A stretch of DNA of 64,000 nucleotides from Limivivens faecihominis. GTDB taxonomy: Bacteria > Bacillota > Clostridia > Lachnospirales > Lachnospiraceae. Below are positions 15,365 to 24,220 of this stretch, one piece after another (positions within the stretch are counted from its first letter, which is position 1; every line of letters starts with the position of its first letter). The position numbers and the translations under genes were made by a program. The DNA is taken from NCBI RefSeq assembly GCF_020686945.1, contig NZ_JAJEPR010000001.1, positions 186,001 through 250,000 of the forward strand, written 5' to 3'. The notes under the pieces are model-generated. The model saw only the letters and a program-made list of their open reading frames with translations, searched no databases and had not been told where the DNA came from.

Positions 15365-17746
15365 ATGTTTAAAGTAGTGAAACGGGATGGCGAAGTGGCC
15401 TCTTTCGATATCGGAAAGATCACAAATGCCATCGAGAAAGCGTTTAAGGCGACAGATAAGCAGTTCAATACGGATATTATTGAGCTTTTGGGACTGCGCG
15501 TCACTGCAGATTTTCAGAATAAGATCAAAGACAGCCTCATCGACGTGGAGAGCATTCAGGACAGCGTGGAGACCGTGCTGGAACAGAGTGGCTATTCCGA
15601 TGTGGCGAAGGCCTACATCCTCTACCGCAAGCATCGCGAGAAGATCCGGAACATGAAGTCCACGATCCTGGATTACAAAGATATCGTCAATAGCTATGTG
15701 AAAGTGGAAGACTGGCGTGTGAAAGAGAACTCCACTGTGACCTATTCTGTCGGTGGACTGATCTTAAGCAACTCCGGAGCCGTGACTGCAAACTACTGGC
15801 TCTCTGAGATTTACGACCAGGAGATCGCTGATGCCCACAGAAATGCGGACATTCATATCCACGACCTCTCCATGCTGACCGGTTACTGTGCCGGCTGGTC
15901 CTTAAAGCAGCTGATCCGGGAGGGCTTAGGCGGCATCGAGGGAAAAATCACCTCCGCTCCGGCCAAGCATCTGTCCGTACTCTGCAACCAGATGGTGAAT
16001 TTCCTTGGAATCATGCAGAATGAATGGGCAGGAGCCCAGGCATTTTCCTCCTTTGACACCTATTTGGCTCCCTTCGTGAAGGTGGATCACCTCTCTTATC
16101 CGGAGGTGAAAAAATGCATCGAGTCCTTCGTCTACGGCGTGAACACACCGAGCCGCTGGGGAACCCAGGCTCCCTTCTCCAACATCACGCTGGACTGGAC
16201 CGTTCCCAATGACCTGGCAGAGCTTCCGGCCATTGTCGGCGGCAAGGATATGGATTTCTGCTATAAGGACTGCAAGAAAGAGATGGATATGGTAAACAAG
16301 GCCTTCATCGAGACCATGATCGAGGGCGATGCCAACGGCCGTGGTTTCCAGTATCCGATCCCGACCTACTCCATCACGAGAGATTTCGACTGGTCCGACA
16401 CAGAGAACAACCGCCTGCTCTTTGAGATGACTTCCAAATACGGAACGCCGTATTTTTCCAACTACATCAACAGCGATATGGAACCCAGTGACGTCCGCAG
16501 CATGTGCTGCCGCCTGAGACTCGACCTTCGGGAACTCCGGAAAAAGACCGGCGGCTTCTTCGGTTCCGGCGAGAGCACCGGAAGCGTAGGGGTTGTCACG
16601 ATCAACATGCCGCGTATCGCTTACCTTTCCAGAAACAAGGCGGATTTCTACCGCCGCCTGGACCATATGATGGATATTGCAGCCCGTTCCCTGAAGATCA
16701 AGCGTGACGTGATCTCCAAACTTCTGGACGAGGGCCTGTATCCCTACACGAAACGGTATCTCGGAACTTTTAACAACCACTTTTCTACCATCGGCCTCAT
16801 CGGCATGAACGAGGTGGGTCTGAACGCCGTATGGCTGGGCGAGGATCTGAGCCATGAGAAGACCCAGGAGTTCACCAAAGAGGTGCTCAATCACATGAGA
16901 GAGCGTCTCGTGGAATACCAGGAGCAGTACGGCGACCTTTACAATCTGGAGGCTACCCCGGCAGAGTCCACGACCTACCGTCTGGCCAAACACGACCGGG
17001 AGCGTTGGCCGGATATCAAGACCGCAGGAAAAGAAGGCGATACCCCGTACTACACGAACAGCTCCCACCTTCCGGTGGATTACACCGCGGACATTTTCGA
17101 TGCCCTCGATATTCAGGATGAGCTGCAGACCCTCTACACCTCCGGAACCGTCTTCCATGCGTTCCTCGGTGAGAAGCTTCCCGACTGGAAGTCAGCGGCC
17201 AACCTGGTGCGTAAGATCGCGGAGAACTACCGCCTGCCTTACTACACGCTGTCACCGACTTATTCCGTCTGTAAAGAACACGGCTATATCGCCGGAGAGC
17301 ACTTCACCTGCCCGAAATGCGGCAAGAAGGCCGAGGTTTATAGCCGGATCACCGGTTACTACCGTCCGGTACAGAACTGGAATGACGGAAAGACCCAGGA
17401 GTACAAGAACCGGAAGCTCTACGATATCGACAATTCCTGCCTGAAGAAAGTACACAGCAGCATTGTCACGGTTTCCAGAGATGATGTGGAGATCAAACCC
17501 ATGGAGGGTGTGAAATATCTCTTCACCACCAAGACCTGTCCGAACTGCCGCATGGCCAAGGAGATGCTGAAAGGCGAGGCCGTCCAGATCATCGACGCCG
17601 AGGAAAATCCGGAGCTCGTGAAAAAGTACGGCATCATGCAGGCGCCGACCCTGGTAATCGTAGACGGCGCACGGACGAAGAAATACGTCAACGCCTCCAA
17701 CATCAAGAAATATGTGGATACAGTGAAAGAAGCTGTCCTATCCTAA
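15365..17746 (+). CDS. nrdD: Anaerobic ribonucleoside-triphosphate reductase with C-terminal redoxin domain
   Basis: 793 residues. ATP-cone about 3-95 (FKVVKRDGEVASFDIGKI), then the glycyl-radical barrel, the zinc site with CKEHGY and CPKC (about 635-654), and the radical loop SRITGYYRP (about 662-670). Residues about 705-793 are extra: YLFTTKTCPNCRMAKEML followed by an APTLVIVDG segment is a thioredoxin/glutaredoxin fold with a CPNC active site. The enzyme makes dNTPs without oxygen. The fused redoxin may re-reduce the active-site disulfide. The activase nrdG is not adjacent and must lie elsewhere. Preceded by an NrdR box and a good promoter. The start follows GGAAGGAGAAGG. Confidence 0.95.
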   Translation: MFKVVKRDGEVASFDIGKITNAIEKAFKATDKQFNTDIIELLGLRVTADFQNKIKDSLIDVESIQDSVETVLEQSGYSDVAKAYILYRKHREKIRNMKSTILDYKDIVNSYVKVEDWRVKENSTVTYSVGGLILSNSGAVTANYWLSEIYDQEIADAHRNADIHIHDLSMLTGYCAGWSLKQLIREGLGGIEGKITSAPAKHLSVLCNQMVNFLGIMQNEWAGAQAFSSFDTYLAPFVKVDHLSYPEVKKCIESFVYGVNTPSRWGTQAPFSNITLDWTVPNDLAELPAIVGGKDMDFCYKDCKKEMDMVNKAFIETMIEGDANGRGFQYPIPTYSITRDFDWSDTENNRLLFEMTSKYGTPYFSNYINSDMEPSDVRSMCCRLRLDLRELRKKTGGFFGSGESTGSVGVVTINMPRIAYLSRNKADFYRRLDHMMDIAARSLKIKRDVISKLLDEGLYPYTKRYLGTFNNHFSTIGLIGMNEVGLNAVWLGEDLSHEKTQEFTKEVLNHMRERLVEYQEQYGDLYNLEATPAESTTYRLAKHDRERWPDIKTAGKEGDTPYYTNSSHLPVDYTADIFDALDIQDELQTLYTSGTVFHAFLGEKLPDWKSAANLVRKIAENYRLPYYTLSPTYSVCKEHGYIAGEHFTCPKCGKKAEVYSRITGYYRPVQNWNDGKTQEYKNRKLYDIDNSCLKKVHSSIVTVSRDDVEIKPMEGVKYLFTTKTCPNCRMAKEMLKGEAVQIIDAEENPELVKKYGIMQAPTLVIVDGARTKKYVNASNIKKYVDTVKEAVLS

Positions 17747-17752
17747 ATAAAA

Positions 17753-17804
17753 AGAGAATCAATCGCTTGCGGCAAGTCTGCCGGCGGTTGATTCTCTTTT
17801 TTTT
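17753..17804 (+). terminator. Strong terminator of nrdD
   Basis: AGAGAATCAATCGC (17753-17766) pairs with GCGGTTGATTCTCT (17784-17797), followed by eight T. Confidence 0.88.
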
Positions 17805-17812
17805 GCAAGACA

Positions 17813-17843
17813 AGAAAAGGACCATTCTTTTCAGAATGGCCCC
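17813..17843 (-). terminator. Terminator of the cold-shock gene
   Basis: Minus strand GGCCATTCT, GAAA loop, AGAATGGTCC, then TTTTC. It lies 45 bases past the csp stop. Confidence 0.65.
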
Positions 17844-17888
17844 TTTCATTGGTTCTTTTCTCTATTTTCTGCGCTTATGAGTAAACAA

Positions 17889-18089
17889 TCAAAGTTTAAC
17901 TACGTTAGCAGCCTGCATTCCACGAGCACCCTCAGTTAAGTCATAGCTTACTGCCTGACCCTCATCGAGAGATTTGAAGCCCTCACCCTGGATAGCGGAG
18001 AAGTGAACGAATACATCGTTTCCGTCCTCGCCGGTGATGAAGCCATAGCCTTTTTCTGCATTGAACCATTTAACTGTACCTTTGTTCAT
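17889..18089 (-). CDS. Cold-shock protein (CspA family)
   Basis: 66 residues, the usual length. It has the nucleic-acid binding motifs KWFNAEKGYGFI (RNP1) and DVFVHFS (RNP2). The start at MNKGTVKWF is set by the Shine-Dalgarno ATGGAGGTACC. The longer frame to 18158 is just its leader. The predicted promoter gives a leader of about 140 nt, as is usual for cold-shock mRNAs regulated by RNA structure. It binds single-stranded RNA or DNA as a chaperone. Transcribed divergently from uppP. Confidence 0.93.
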   Translation of the reverse strand: MNKGTVKWFNAEKGYGFITGEDGNDVFVHFSAIQGEGFKSLDEGQAVSYDLTEGARGMQAANVVKL

Positions 18090-18236
18090 TGTGGTACCTC
18101 CATAAAATAATGAATTAATAATGATGTAGATTTTCGGATAAAAAAATCCACCAGCCATTACAGATTACATGAGTGCGATATAATCTCTAATGACTAGTGA
18201 ATTATCTTACATCCAAGAAATCCTCGATACTTTTCC

Positions 18237-18265
18237 AGTATAATCGCTGGAAAATCAAAAGTCAA
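18237..18265 (-). promoter_or_regulatory. Promoter of the cold-shock gene
   Basis: Minus strand TTGACT (18265-18260), 17-base spacer, TATACT (18242-18237). Transcription starts near 18230, leaving a long leader. Confidence 0.7.
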
Positions 18266-18276
18266 GGAAATTTTTC

Positions 18277-18305
18277 TTGTATCATACGGGAAGGCGAGGT
18301 ATCAT
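18277..18305 (+). promoter_or_regulatory. Promoter of uppP
   Basis: TTGTAT (18277-18282), 17-base spacer, TATCAT (18300-18305). Its -35 lies 12 bases from the -35 of the divergent csp promoter. Confidence 0.5.
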
Positions 18306-18341
18306 AGGAATAGCAAAAACACAAAGAAAAGGAGTAAAAAA

Positions 18342-19163
18342 ATGGACTTTATCGAGATTCTCAAAGCGATTCTCTTCGGCATTGTGGAGGGCATTACCGA
18401 GTGGCTTCCCATCAGCAGTACGGGCCATATGATCATCCTGGATGAGCTGGTAAAACTGAACGTTTCCGACGCTTTCCGCGAGATGTTTCTGGTGGTGATC
18501 CAGCTGGGAGCCATCCTGGCCGTCGTGGTCCTGTATTTCAGAAAACTGTGGCCTTTTTCCACGAAGGAAAAGTTCTTTATTAAGAAGGACACCTTTGGTA
18601 TGTGGTTCAAAATCCTGGCAGCCTGCATCCCGGCAGCCATCGTGGGCGTCTTCTTTGACGACAAGATCAACGAGCTGTTTTATAACTACCAGACTGTAGC
18701 GGCCATGCTGATCATTTTCGGTGTGCTTTTCATCGTCATCGAAAACTACAACAAGGGCCGGAAACCGGTGATGAACTCCATCGCTGAGATTACCTGGAAG
18801 GCAGCCATCGGCGTCGGTCTTTTCCAGCTGATCGCAGCTGTGTTTCCGGGAACCTCCCGTTCCGGAGCTACGATTCTCGGTGGCATCCTTCTCGGCATGT
18901 CCCGTACGACGGCAGCAGAATTCACCTTCTTCCTGGCCGTTCCCGTGATGGCAGGAGCCAGTCTCTTGAAGCTGGTAAAATTTGGCCTGGCCTTCAGCGC
19001 CTCCGAGGCTGTGATCCTGATCGTAGGCATGGTGGTGGCTTTCGTGGTTTCCATCATCGTCATCAAATTCCTGCTGAACTACATCCGCCGGAACGATTTT
19101 AAGGCTTTTGGCTGGTACAGGATTGTCCTTGGTGTACTGGTGATTCTGTTCTTCAGCTTGTAA
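18342..19163 (+). CDS. uppP: Undecaprenyl-diphosphatase
   Basis: 273 residues with about eight membrane helices. The catalytic segments are EGITEWLPISSTGHM (about 17-31) and PGTSRSGATI (about 168-177), the BacA/UppP signatures. It recycles undecaprenyl pyrophosphate to the monophosphate carrier for cell-wall synthesis and can raise bacitracin tolerance. The stop TAA (19161-19163) is also the first three bases of a 142-bp repeat element. Confidence 0.95.
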   Translation: MDFIEILKAILFGIVEGITEWLPISSTGHMIILDELVKLNVSDAFREMFLVVIQLGAILAVVVLYFRKLWPFSTKEKFFIKKDTFGMWFKILAACIPAAIVGVFFDDKINELFYNYQTVAAMLIIFGVLFIVIENYNKGRKPVMNSIAEITWKAAIGVGLFQLIAAVFPGTSRSGATILGGILLGMSRTTAAEFTFFLAVPVMAGASLLKLVKFGLAFSASEAVILIVGMVVAFVVSIIVIKFLLNYIRRNDFKAFGWYRIVLGVLVILFFSL

Positions 19164-19302
19164 CTATTCAGAGCCAGGCAGATTTTCTGTTAAAAGTGTG
19201 AATCATGCTTGCATGAATGAACACTTTTGACTGGAAATCTATTTGGCGAGAAGCCACATCGAGATGCAGCGAAGTGAAATCGAGATGGGGTCTGAATAGT
19301 TA
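19161..19302 (+). repeat. 142-bp terminal-inverted-repeat element, family A copy 1
   Basis: Ends TAACTATTCAGAGCC (left) and GGTCTGAATAGTTA (right). Inside, a long hairpin pairs a strand starting AGATTTTCTG with the strand ending GGAAATCT. A TGGC/GCCA hairpin and two direct CGAGATG-type repeats follow. Full copies lie at 24501-24648 (same orientation) and 51204-51345 (inverted). No coding capacity. Confidence 0.88.
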
Positions 19303-19329
19303 TCAGTATTTTAATAAAGGAGTGTGTGA

Positions 19330-20664
19330 ATGCAGATTATACTTCCGAAAAATGTAAATAAGATCATCCATGTTCTGGAGGAGCATGGGTTTCAGGCCTA
19401 TGCGGTGGGCGGTTGCATCCGGGACAGTCTCCTGGGACGGACGCCCCACGACTGGGACATCACGACCTCGGCCCTTCCGGAGCAGGTGAAAGCTCTTTTC
19501 AAAAAAACCGTCGATACGGGAATCCAGCACGGGACCGTGACGATCCTTCTGGACGGGGAGGGCTACGAGGTGACGACCTACCGGCTGGACGGGGAATATG
19601 AGGACAGCCGCCACCCGAAGGAAGTGACCTTCACCTCCCTTCTCTCCGAGGATCTGAAACGCCGGGATTTCACGGTGAACGCCATGGCTTACAACGAAAA
19701 AGACGGCCTGGTGGACCTTTTCGGGGGCCAGAAGGATATGGAGGAAAAGGTTATCCGCTGCGTTGGCGATCCCCTGGAGCGCTTCACCGAGGACGCTCTG
19801 CGTATCCTTCGGGCCGTGCGTTTCGCAGCCCAGCTGGGCTTTTCCATCGAGGAGAGAACCCGGGAAGCCATCGGCATTCTGGCGGGCAATCTGGAGCACA
19901 TCAGCGCCGAGCGGATTCAGGCGGAGCTGGTAAAACTGGCTGTTTCTCCCCATCCCGAGGAGTTCTATACGGCCTGTGAGACCGGCATTACCCGGGTAAT
20001 TCTCCCGGAGTTTGACGAGGCTATGGAAACGCCCCAGAATAATCCTCATCACTGTTATACCGTGGGCCGGCATATGATCGAGTCGATGCGTCAGATCGAG
20101 CCGGATAAAGTACTCCGTCTTACCATGCTTTTTCATGATATCGGAAAGCCTGTGGTGCGGTCCACCGGCGAGGACGGTGTGGATCATTTCTTCGGTCACG
20201 CGGACGTCAGTGCTCAGATGGCCTGCGATATTTTAAAGAGGCTCAAATTTGACAATGAGACCTTGAACACCGTGGAAAAACTCATCACCTACCACGATTT
20301 CCGGCCGCATCCGAACGAGAGATCCGTGAGAAGGTTCTTAAATAAGGTGGGAAAGGATCTTTTCCCGCTGGTTATGAAGGTGCAGCGGGCGGATGTCGCA
20401 GCCCAGAGCGACTATCAGCGCTCTGAGAAAGAGGAGCGGATCCGGGAAGTGGAAGCTCTCGTGGAAAAGATCTTCGCGGAGAAGCAGTGCTTCTGCCTGA
20501 AAGATATGGCTGTCACCGGCCGGGACCTCATCGCCGATGGCATGAAGCCGGGAAAAGATCTCGGCGCGGTCTTGAGCGAACTCCTGGGAGAGGTCTTACG
20601 CGACCCAAGCCACAACACAAAAGAATATCTTCTGGAGTATTCCAGGACTCTTCGCCGGAGCTGA
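19330..20664 (+). CDS. cca: CCA-adding tRNA nucleotidyltransferase
   Basis: 444 residues. The nucleotidyltransferase head has GGCIRDSLLGRTPHDWDI with the metal-binding DWD. RRDFTVNAMAY and the RFTEDALRILRAVRFAAQLGF segment follow. An HD domain (MLFHDIGKP, HFFGHADVSA, YHDFRPH) occupies the C-terminal half. It builds or repairs the 3-prime CCA of tRNAs. AAAGGAGTGTG precedes the ATG. The gene stands just after the family A element, whose transcription from uppP may run in. Confidence 0.93.
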   Translation: MQIILPKNVNKIIHVLEEHGFQAYAVGGCIRDSLLGRTPHDWDITTSALPEQVKALFKKTVDTGIQHGTVTILLDGEGYEVTTYRLDGEYEDSRHPKEVTFTSLLSEDLKRRDFTVNAMAYNEKDGLVDLFGGQKDMEEKVIRCVGDPLERFTEDALRILRAVRFAAQLGFSIEERTREAIGILAGNLEHISAERIQAELVKLAVSPHPEEFYTACETGITRVILPEFDEAMETPQNNPHHCYTVGRHMIESMRQIEPDKVLRLTMLFHDIGKPVVRSTGEDGVDHFFGHADVSAQMACDILKRLKFDNETLNTVEKLITYHDFRPHPNERSVRRFLNKVGKDLFPLVMKVQRADVAAQSDYQRSEKEERIREVEALVEKIFAEKQCFCLKDMAVTGRDLIADGMKPGKDLGAVLSELLGEVLRDPSHNTKEYLLEYSRTLRRS

Positions 20665-20683
20665 TGCTCCGGCTTTCTTTTTT
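20654..20683 (+). terminator. Intrinsic terminator overlapping the cca stop
   Basis: GCCGGAGC (20654-20661), loop TGAT that includes the stop codon, GCTCCGGC (20666-20673), then a T-rich tract. Confidence 0.82.
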
Positions 20684-20747
20684 CTGCCGCATAATTCCTT
20701 CCCGGATCACATAGGAATAGAGGGAACAGATCAGTGGGGGGAATCCG

Positions 20748-21728
20748 ATGAATGAAAAAGGACTTGTCGTACTGGAACAGTATGAGCTGGATGTGAGAAA
20801 TGCCAGAAGAGGAAGGGGATCCTTCCTGGTGGATACGGACAGAGGTCTGAAACTGCTGACGGAGTATTCCGGAACGGAGGGAAGGCTGGAATTTCAGGCT
20901 GAGGTTATGGGGGAGCTGCGGGAAAAAGGCCTGGAGCGGTTGGATTTTCCAGTGCGGAATAAGGAGGGCGGCTTTTTGGTGAAGGACCGGGAGGAGATCA
21001 CCTACCTTCTCCGGGAATGGCACGAGGGCCGCGAGTGCGAGGTGCGGAACCTTTCCGAGGTGGAGGAGGCGGTACGGACGCTGGCCTACCTGCACCGGAA
21101 TTTCCGGACAGCCCCAAAAGAAGGGCGGGAAAATTTCCGGGAGGAATCCCTGGAAGAGGAGCTTACCCGGAAAAATGCGGAGCTTAAGAGAGTGCGGAAA
21201 TTTATGCGCTCCCGCAGGCGAAAGACGGAGTTCGAGCAGGAATTTCTGAATCATTTCGAGGGCTTCTATGGGGAGGCGGAGGCCGCCCTTGAGGCCGCCA
21301 GGTCGCGGGGGCTGCGTGTACTCTATGAAAAAAGCTTGGCCGAGGGGTGGCTCTGCCATGGCGACTACAATCAGCATCACGTCCTTTTATCCCGGGAGGG
21401 AACGGCCATCACGGATTTCGGCCGCTGTCATTTCGGCGTCCAGACTGGAGATCTGGCTCACTTTTTCCGGAAGATTCTGGAGAAGCAGAACTGGGATAAG
21501 GTCTACGGAAACGCGATGCTCCGGGAGTACGGACGGGTGCGCCCGCTTTCAGGGGAGGAGCAGGAGGATCTTCGGGTACGGCTTTCCTATCCGGAGAAAT
21601 TCTGGAAGCTGGCCGATCACTATTACGGCAGCCGGAAAAGCTGGATTCCCGAGAAAAATGTCGAAAAACTGAGAAGCCTCATCCGCCAGAGAGAGCAGCG
21701 CTCATCTTTTCTCAAAATCCTGGAATAA
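20748..21728 (+). CDS. CotS-family spore coat protein / kinase-like
   Basis: 326 residues of the aminoglycoside-phosphotransferase-like fold. The catalytic loop is CHGDYNQHHVLL (usually HGDYNxHN) and the metal loop is TDFGRCHFG. The order and length match CotS/CotI/YutH coat kinases. In the loop the usual asparagine after HxH is replaced by histidine, so activity is uncertain. It probably acts in coat assembly. Preceded by a GGGGG ribosome site, single gene between a terminator and the pgcA promoter region. Confidence 0.78.
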   Translation: MNEKGLVVLEQYELDVRNARRGRGSFLVDTDRGLKLLTEYSGTEGRLEFQAEVMGELREKGLERLDFPVRNKEGGFLVKDREEITYLLREWHEGRECEVRNLSEVEEAVRTLAYLHRNFRTAPKEGRENFREESLEEELTRKNAELKRVRKFMRSRRRKTEFEQEFLNHFEGFYGEAEAALEAARSRGLRVLYEKSLAEGWLCHGDYNQHHVLLSREGTAITDFGRCHFGVQTGDLAHFFRKILEKQNWDKVYGNAMLREYGRVRPLSGEEQEDLRVRLSYPEKFWKLADHYYGSRKSWIPEKNVEKLRSLIRQREQRSSFLKILE

Positions 21729-21761
21729 GGTTTCTTTTCGGGCAGATTTATGATATGATGA

Positions 21762-21798
21762 AACTATTCAGAGCCATGAAAACCTGATCTGAATAGTG
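21762..21798 (+). repeat. Family A element reduced to its two ends
   Basis: AACTATTCAGAGCC (21762-21775), 13 unrelated bases, then TCTGAATAGT. The inner 105 bases of the full element are missing. It lies next to a possible -10 (TATGAT 21754-21759) in the leader of the phosphoglucomutase gene. Confidence 0.75.
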
Positions 21799-21818
21799 TG
21801 ATAATTGGGAGGTACGAT

Positions 21819-23552
21819 ATGGATTACAAGAAAGTGTACGAAGAGTGGCTGAACAGCCCTTACTTTGATGAGGAGACCAAGGCGGAACTTCGCGGTATCG
21901 CCAGGGATGAGAATGAGATCAGGGAGCGTTTCTACGCCGAGCTGGAGTTTGGTACCGCGGGTCTTCGCGGCATCATCGGCGCAGGAACCAACCGGATGAA
22001 CGTATATACCGTAAGAAAAGCAACCCAGGGACTGGCAAACTACATTGCCAAAGTGAACGGACAGTCAAGAGGCGTGGCCATCGCCTACGATTCCCGTCAT
22101 ATGTCCCCGGAGTTTGCGGATGTGGCAGCGCTCTGCCTGGCAGCCAACGGCATCAAAGCCTATGTGTTTGAGTCTTTAAGGCCCACGCCGGAGCTTTCCT
22201 TCGCAGTCCGCCAGCTTCACTGCATCGCCGGTATCAACATCACCGCCAGCCACAACCCGCCGGAGTACAACGGCTACAAGGTTTACTGGGAGGACGGCGC
22301 GCAGATCACACCGCCTCACGACACCGGCATCATGGCTGAGGTAAAGGCTGTGACCGATTATGCCAAGGTTTACACGATGGACAAAAAAGAGGCGGAGGAA
22401 AAAGGTCTCTATCAGGTGATCGGGAAAGATATTGATGATCCCTATATCGAAGCACTGAAGAGCCAGGTTATCCATCAGGATGCCATCGACGCGGAGAAGG
22501 ATCAGCTGAAGATTGTTTACACCCCGCTTCACGGCACCGGAAACATCCCGGCTAGAAGAGTGCTGAAAGAGCTTGGTTTTACCAATGTCTATGTGGTAAA
22601 AGAGCAGGAGCTGCCGGACGGTGATTTCCCGACCGTGAGCTACCCGAACCCGGAAGCAGATGAGGCCTTCACTCTGGGGCTTAAACTGGCCAAAGAGATC
22701 GACGCAGATCTGGTTCTGGCCACCGATCCGGATGCAGACCGTCTCGGCGTCCGCGTGAAAGATAAGGACGGCGTTTACCATACTCTCACCGGAAATATGT
22801 CCGGCTGCCTTCTCGAGGAGTACGAGCTCAGCCAGAGAAAAGCGGCAGCAGGAAGCCTTCCGGAGGACGGCGCTGTGGTCAGCACGATCGTTACCACAAA
22901 CATGGCAGGAACCATCGCGAAAGCCTACGGCCTTCGTTTCATCGAGGTTCTGACCGGCTTCAAGTACATCGGCCAGCAGATCCTGGGCTTTGAGCAGAGC
23001 GGAAAAGGCACTTACCTCTTCGGTTTCGAGGAGAGCTACGGCTGCCTCATCGGCACCCATGCCCGGGATAAGGATGCAATCGTTGCCACGATGGCCCTCT
23101 GCGAGGCTGCGGCTTACTATAAGACACAGGGTAAGACTCTCTGGGATGCCATGATCGATATGTATGAGAAATATGGTTATTATAAAGATGATATCCAGTC
23201 CATCACCCTCAAAGGCATCGAGGGTCTGGAGAAGATTCAGTCCATCCTGGAGACCCTCCGGAAAAATCCGCCGAAAGAGATCGGTGGCTATCAGGTGACT
23301 TCCGCAAGAGACTACAAGCTGGATACGATCCGGAACATGGCTACTGGCGAAATCACCGAGACCGGCCTTCCGAAGTCCAACGTGCTCTACTACGATCTCA
23401 CCGACGATGCATGGCTCTGCGTGAGACCTTCCGGAACCGAGCCGAAGGTGAAATTCTACTACGGCGTGAAGGGAACTTCCCTTGCCGACGCCGACGAGAA
23501 ATCCAAAGCTCTGGGTGAAAAAGTGCTGGAAATGATCCATCAGATGCTTTGA
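21819..23552 (+). CDS. pgcA: Alpha-phosphoglucomutase / phosphomannomutase
   Basis: 577 residues from ATG 21819 (GGGAGG 7 bases upstream; the longer frame adds seven unlikely residues). The phosphoserine loop is TASHNPPEYNGYK. The metal loop is DPDADRLGV, sugar recognition is GFEESYG, and the phosphate site is RPSGTEPKVKFYYGV. Length and sequence style match Bacillus PgcA. It interconverts glucose 1- and 6-phosphate, feeding nucleotide sugar and glycogen synthesis. mazG follows after 30 bases. Confidence 0.92.
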   Translation: MDYKKVYEEWLNSPYFDEETKAELRGIARDENEIRERFYAELEFGTAGLRGIIGAGTNRMNVYTVRKATQGLANYIAKVNGQSRGVAIAYDSRHMSPEFADVAALCLAANGIKAYVFESLRPTPELSFAVRQLHCIAGINITASHNPPEYNGYKVYWEDGAQITPPHDTGIMAEVKAVTDYAKVYTMDKKEAEEKGLYQVIGKDIDDPYIEALKSQVIHQDAIDAEKDQLKIVYTPLHGTGNIPARRVLKELGFTNVYVVKEQELPDGDFPTVSYPNPEADEAFTLGLKLAKEIDADLVLATDPDADRLGVRVKDKDGVYHTLTGNMSGCLLEEYELSQRKAAAGSLPEDGAVVSTIVTTNMAGTIAKAYGLRFIEVLTGFKYIGQQILGFEQSGKGTYLFGFEESYGCLIGTHARDKDAIVATMALCEAAAYYKTQGKTLWDAMIDMYEKYGYYKDDIQSITLKGIEGLEKIQSILETLRKNPPKEIGGYQVTSARDYKLDTIRNMATGEITETGLPKSNVLYYDLTDDAWLCVRPSGTEPKVKFYYGVKGTSLADADEKSKALGEKVLEMIHQML

Positions 23553-23582
23553 GGCATAATCGCAGGATAAAGGGGAATGCTT

Positions 23583-24065
23583 ATGGACAGGAAGATCACC
23601 TTTGACGACTACCGCGGAATCATCCGGGCCCTCAGGGATCCGGAAAAAGGCTGCCCCTGGGATAAGGCTCAGACTCACGAAAGTTTAAAACCCTGCATGA
23701 TCCATGAGATGACGGAGGCTGTGGCTGCCGTGAATCTTCTTAGTGACACCGGCGATGCGGACAACCTCTCGGAGGAACTGGGGGATGTGCTTCTCCAGGT
23801 GGTACTCCAGAGCCAGATCGCCGAGGAGGAGGGGCTTTTTTCCCTGGATGATGTGATCCAGAAGGCGGGGGAGAAAATGATCCGCCGCCATCCCCACGTC
23901 TTTTCCTCTGAGGCCGCCCCGGAAAAGGAAGAAGTACCGGGCCGCTGGGAGGCCATCAAGCAGGCGGAAAAGCAGGGAAAGTCAGCAGAATACGAAAAGC
24001 GGAAGAAGGAAGCGGAGCGGAATGCTTCCCGCGAAGTCATCCGTCTTCTGCAAGCGGAATCATAG
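23583..24065 (+). CDS. mazG: Nucleotide pyrophosphohydrolase MazG (short form)
   Basis: 160 residues, one MazG domain. CPWDKAQTHESLKPCMIHE and EELGDVLLQVVLQSQIAEEE carry the metal-binding EExxE/ExxD residues. Bacillus YabN has an extra N-terminal methylase-like domain that is absent here. ATG 23583 fits AAGGGGA better than 23577. It hydrolyses non-canonical or excess NTPs. It is the first gene of the conserved mazG-to-ftsH order. Confidence 0.9.
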   Translation: MDRKITFDDYRGIIRALRDPEKGCPWDKAQTHESLKPCMIHEMTEAVAAVNLLSDTGDADNLSEELGDVLLQVVLQSQIAEEEGLFSLDDVIQKAGEKMIRRHPHVFSSEAAPEKEEVPGRWEAIKQAEKQGKSAEYEKRKKEAERNASREVIRLLQAES

Positions 24066-24085
24066 CAAAAAGAGCCGTATTAGTC

Positions 24086-24114
24086 TTGACAAAAGGCCCA
24101 AAACAGTTTATAAG
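24086..24114 (+). promoter_or_regulatory. Promoter of hup
   Basis: TTGACA (24086-24091), 17-base spacer, TATAAG (24109-24114). The leader is about 100 bases. Confidence 0.8.
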
Positions 24115-24220
24115 TAAACGTAGAACTTTGCCGGGGAGAAGGCAGGGTCATGATTACAAAGAGAAGTAGCTGTAAAGAACAGATCAGTTACGAAGAGAAA
24201 TCCAGAGGAGGAATATTTCC

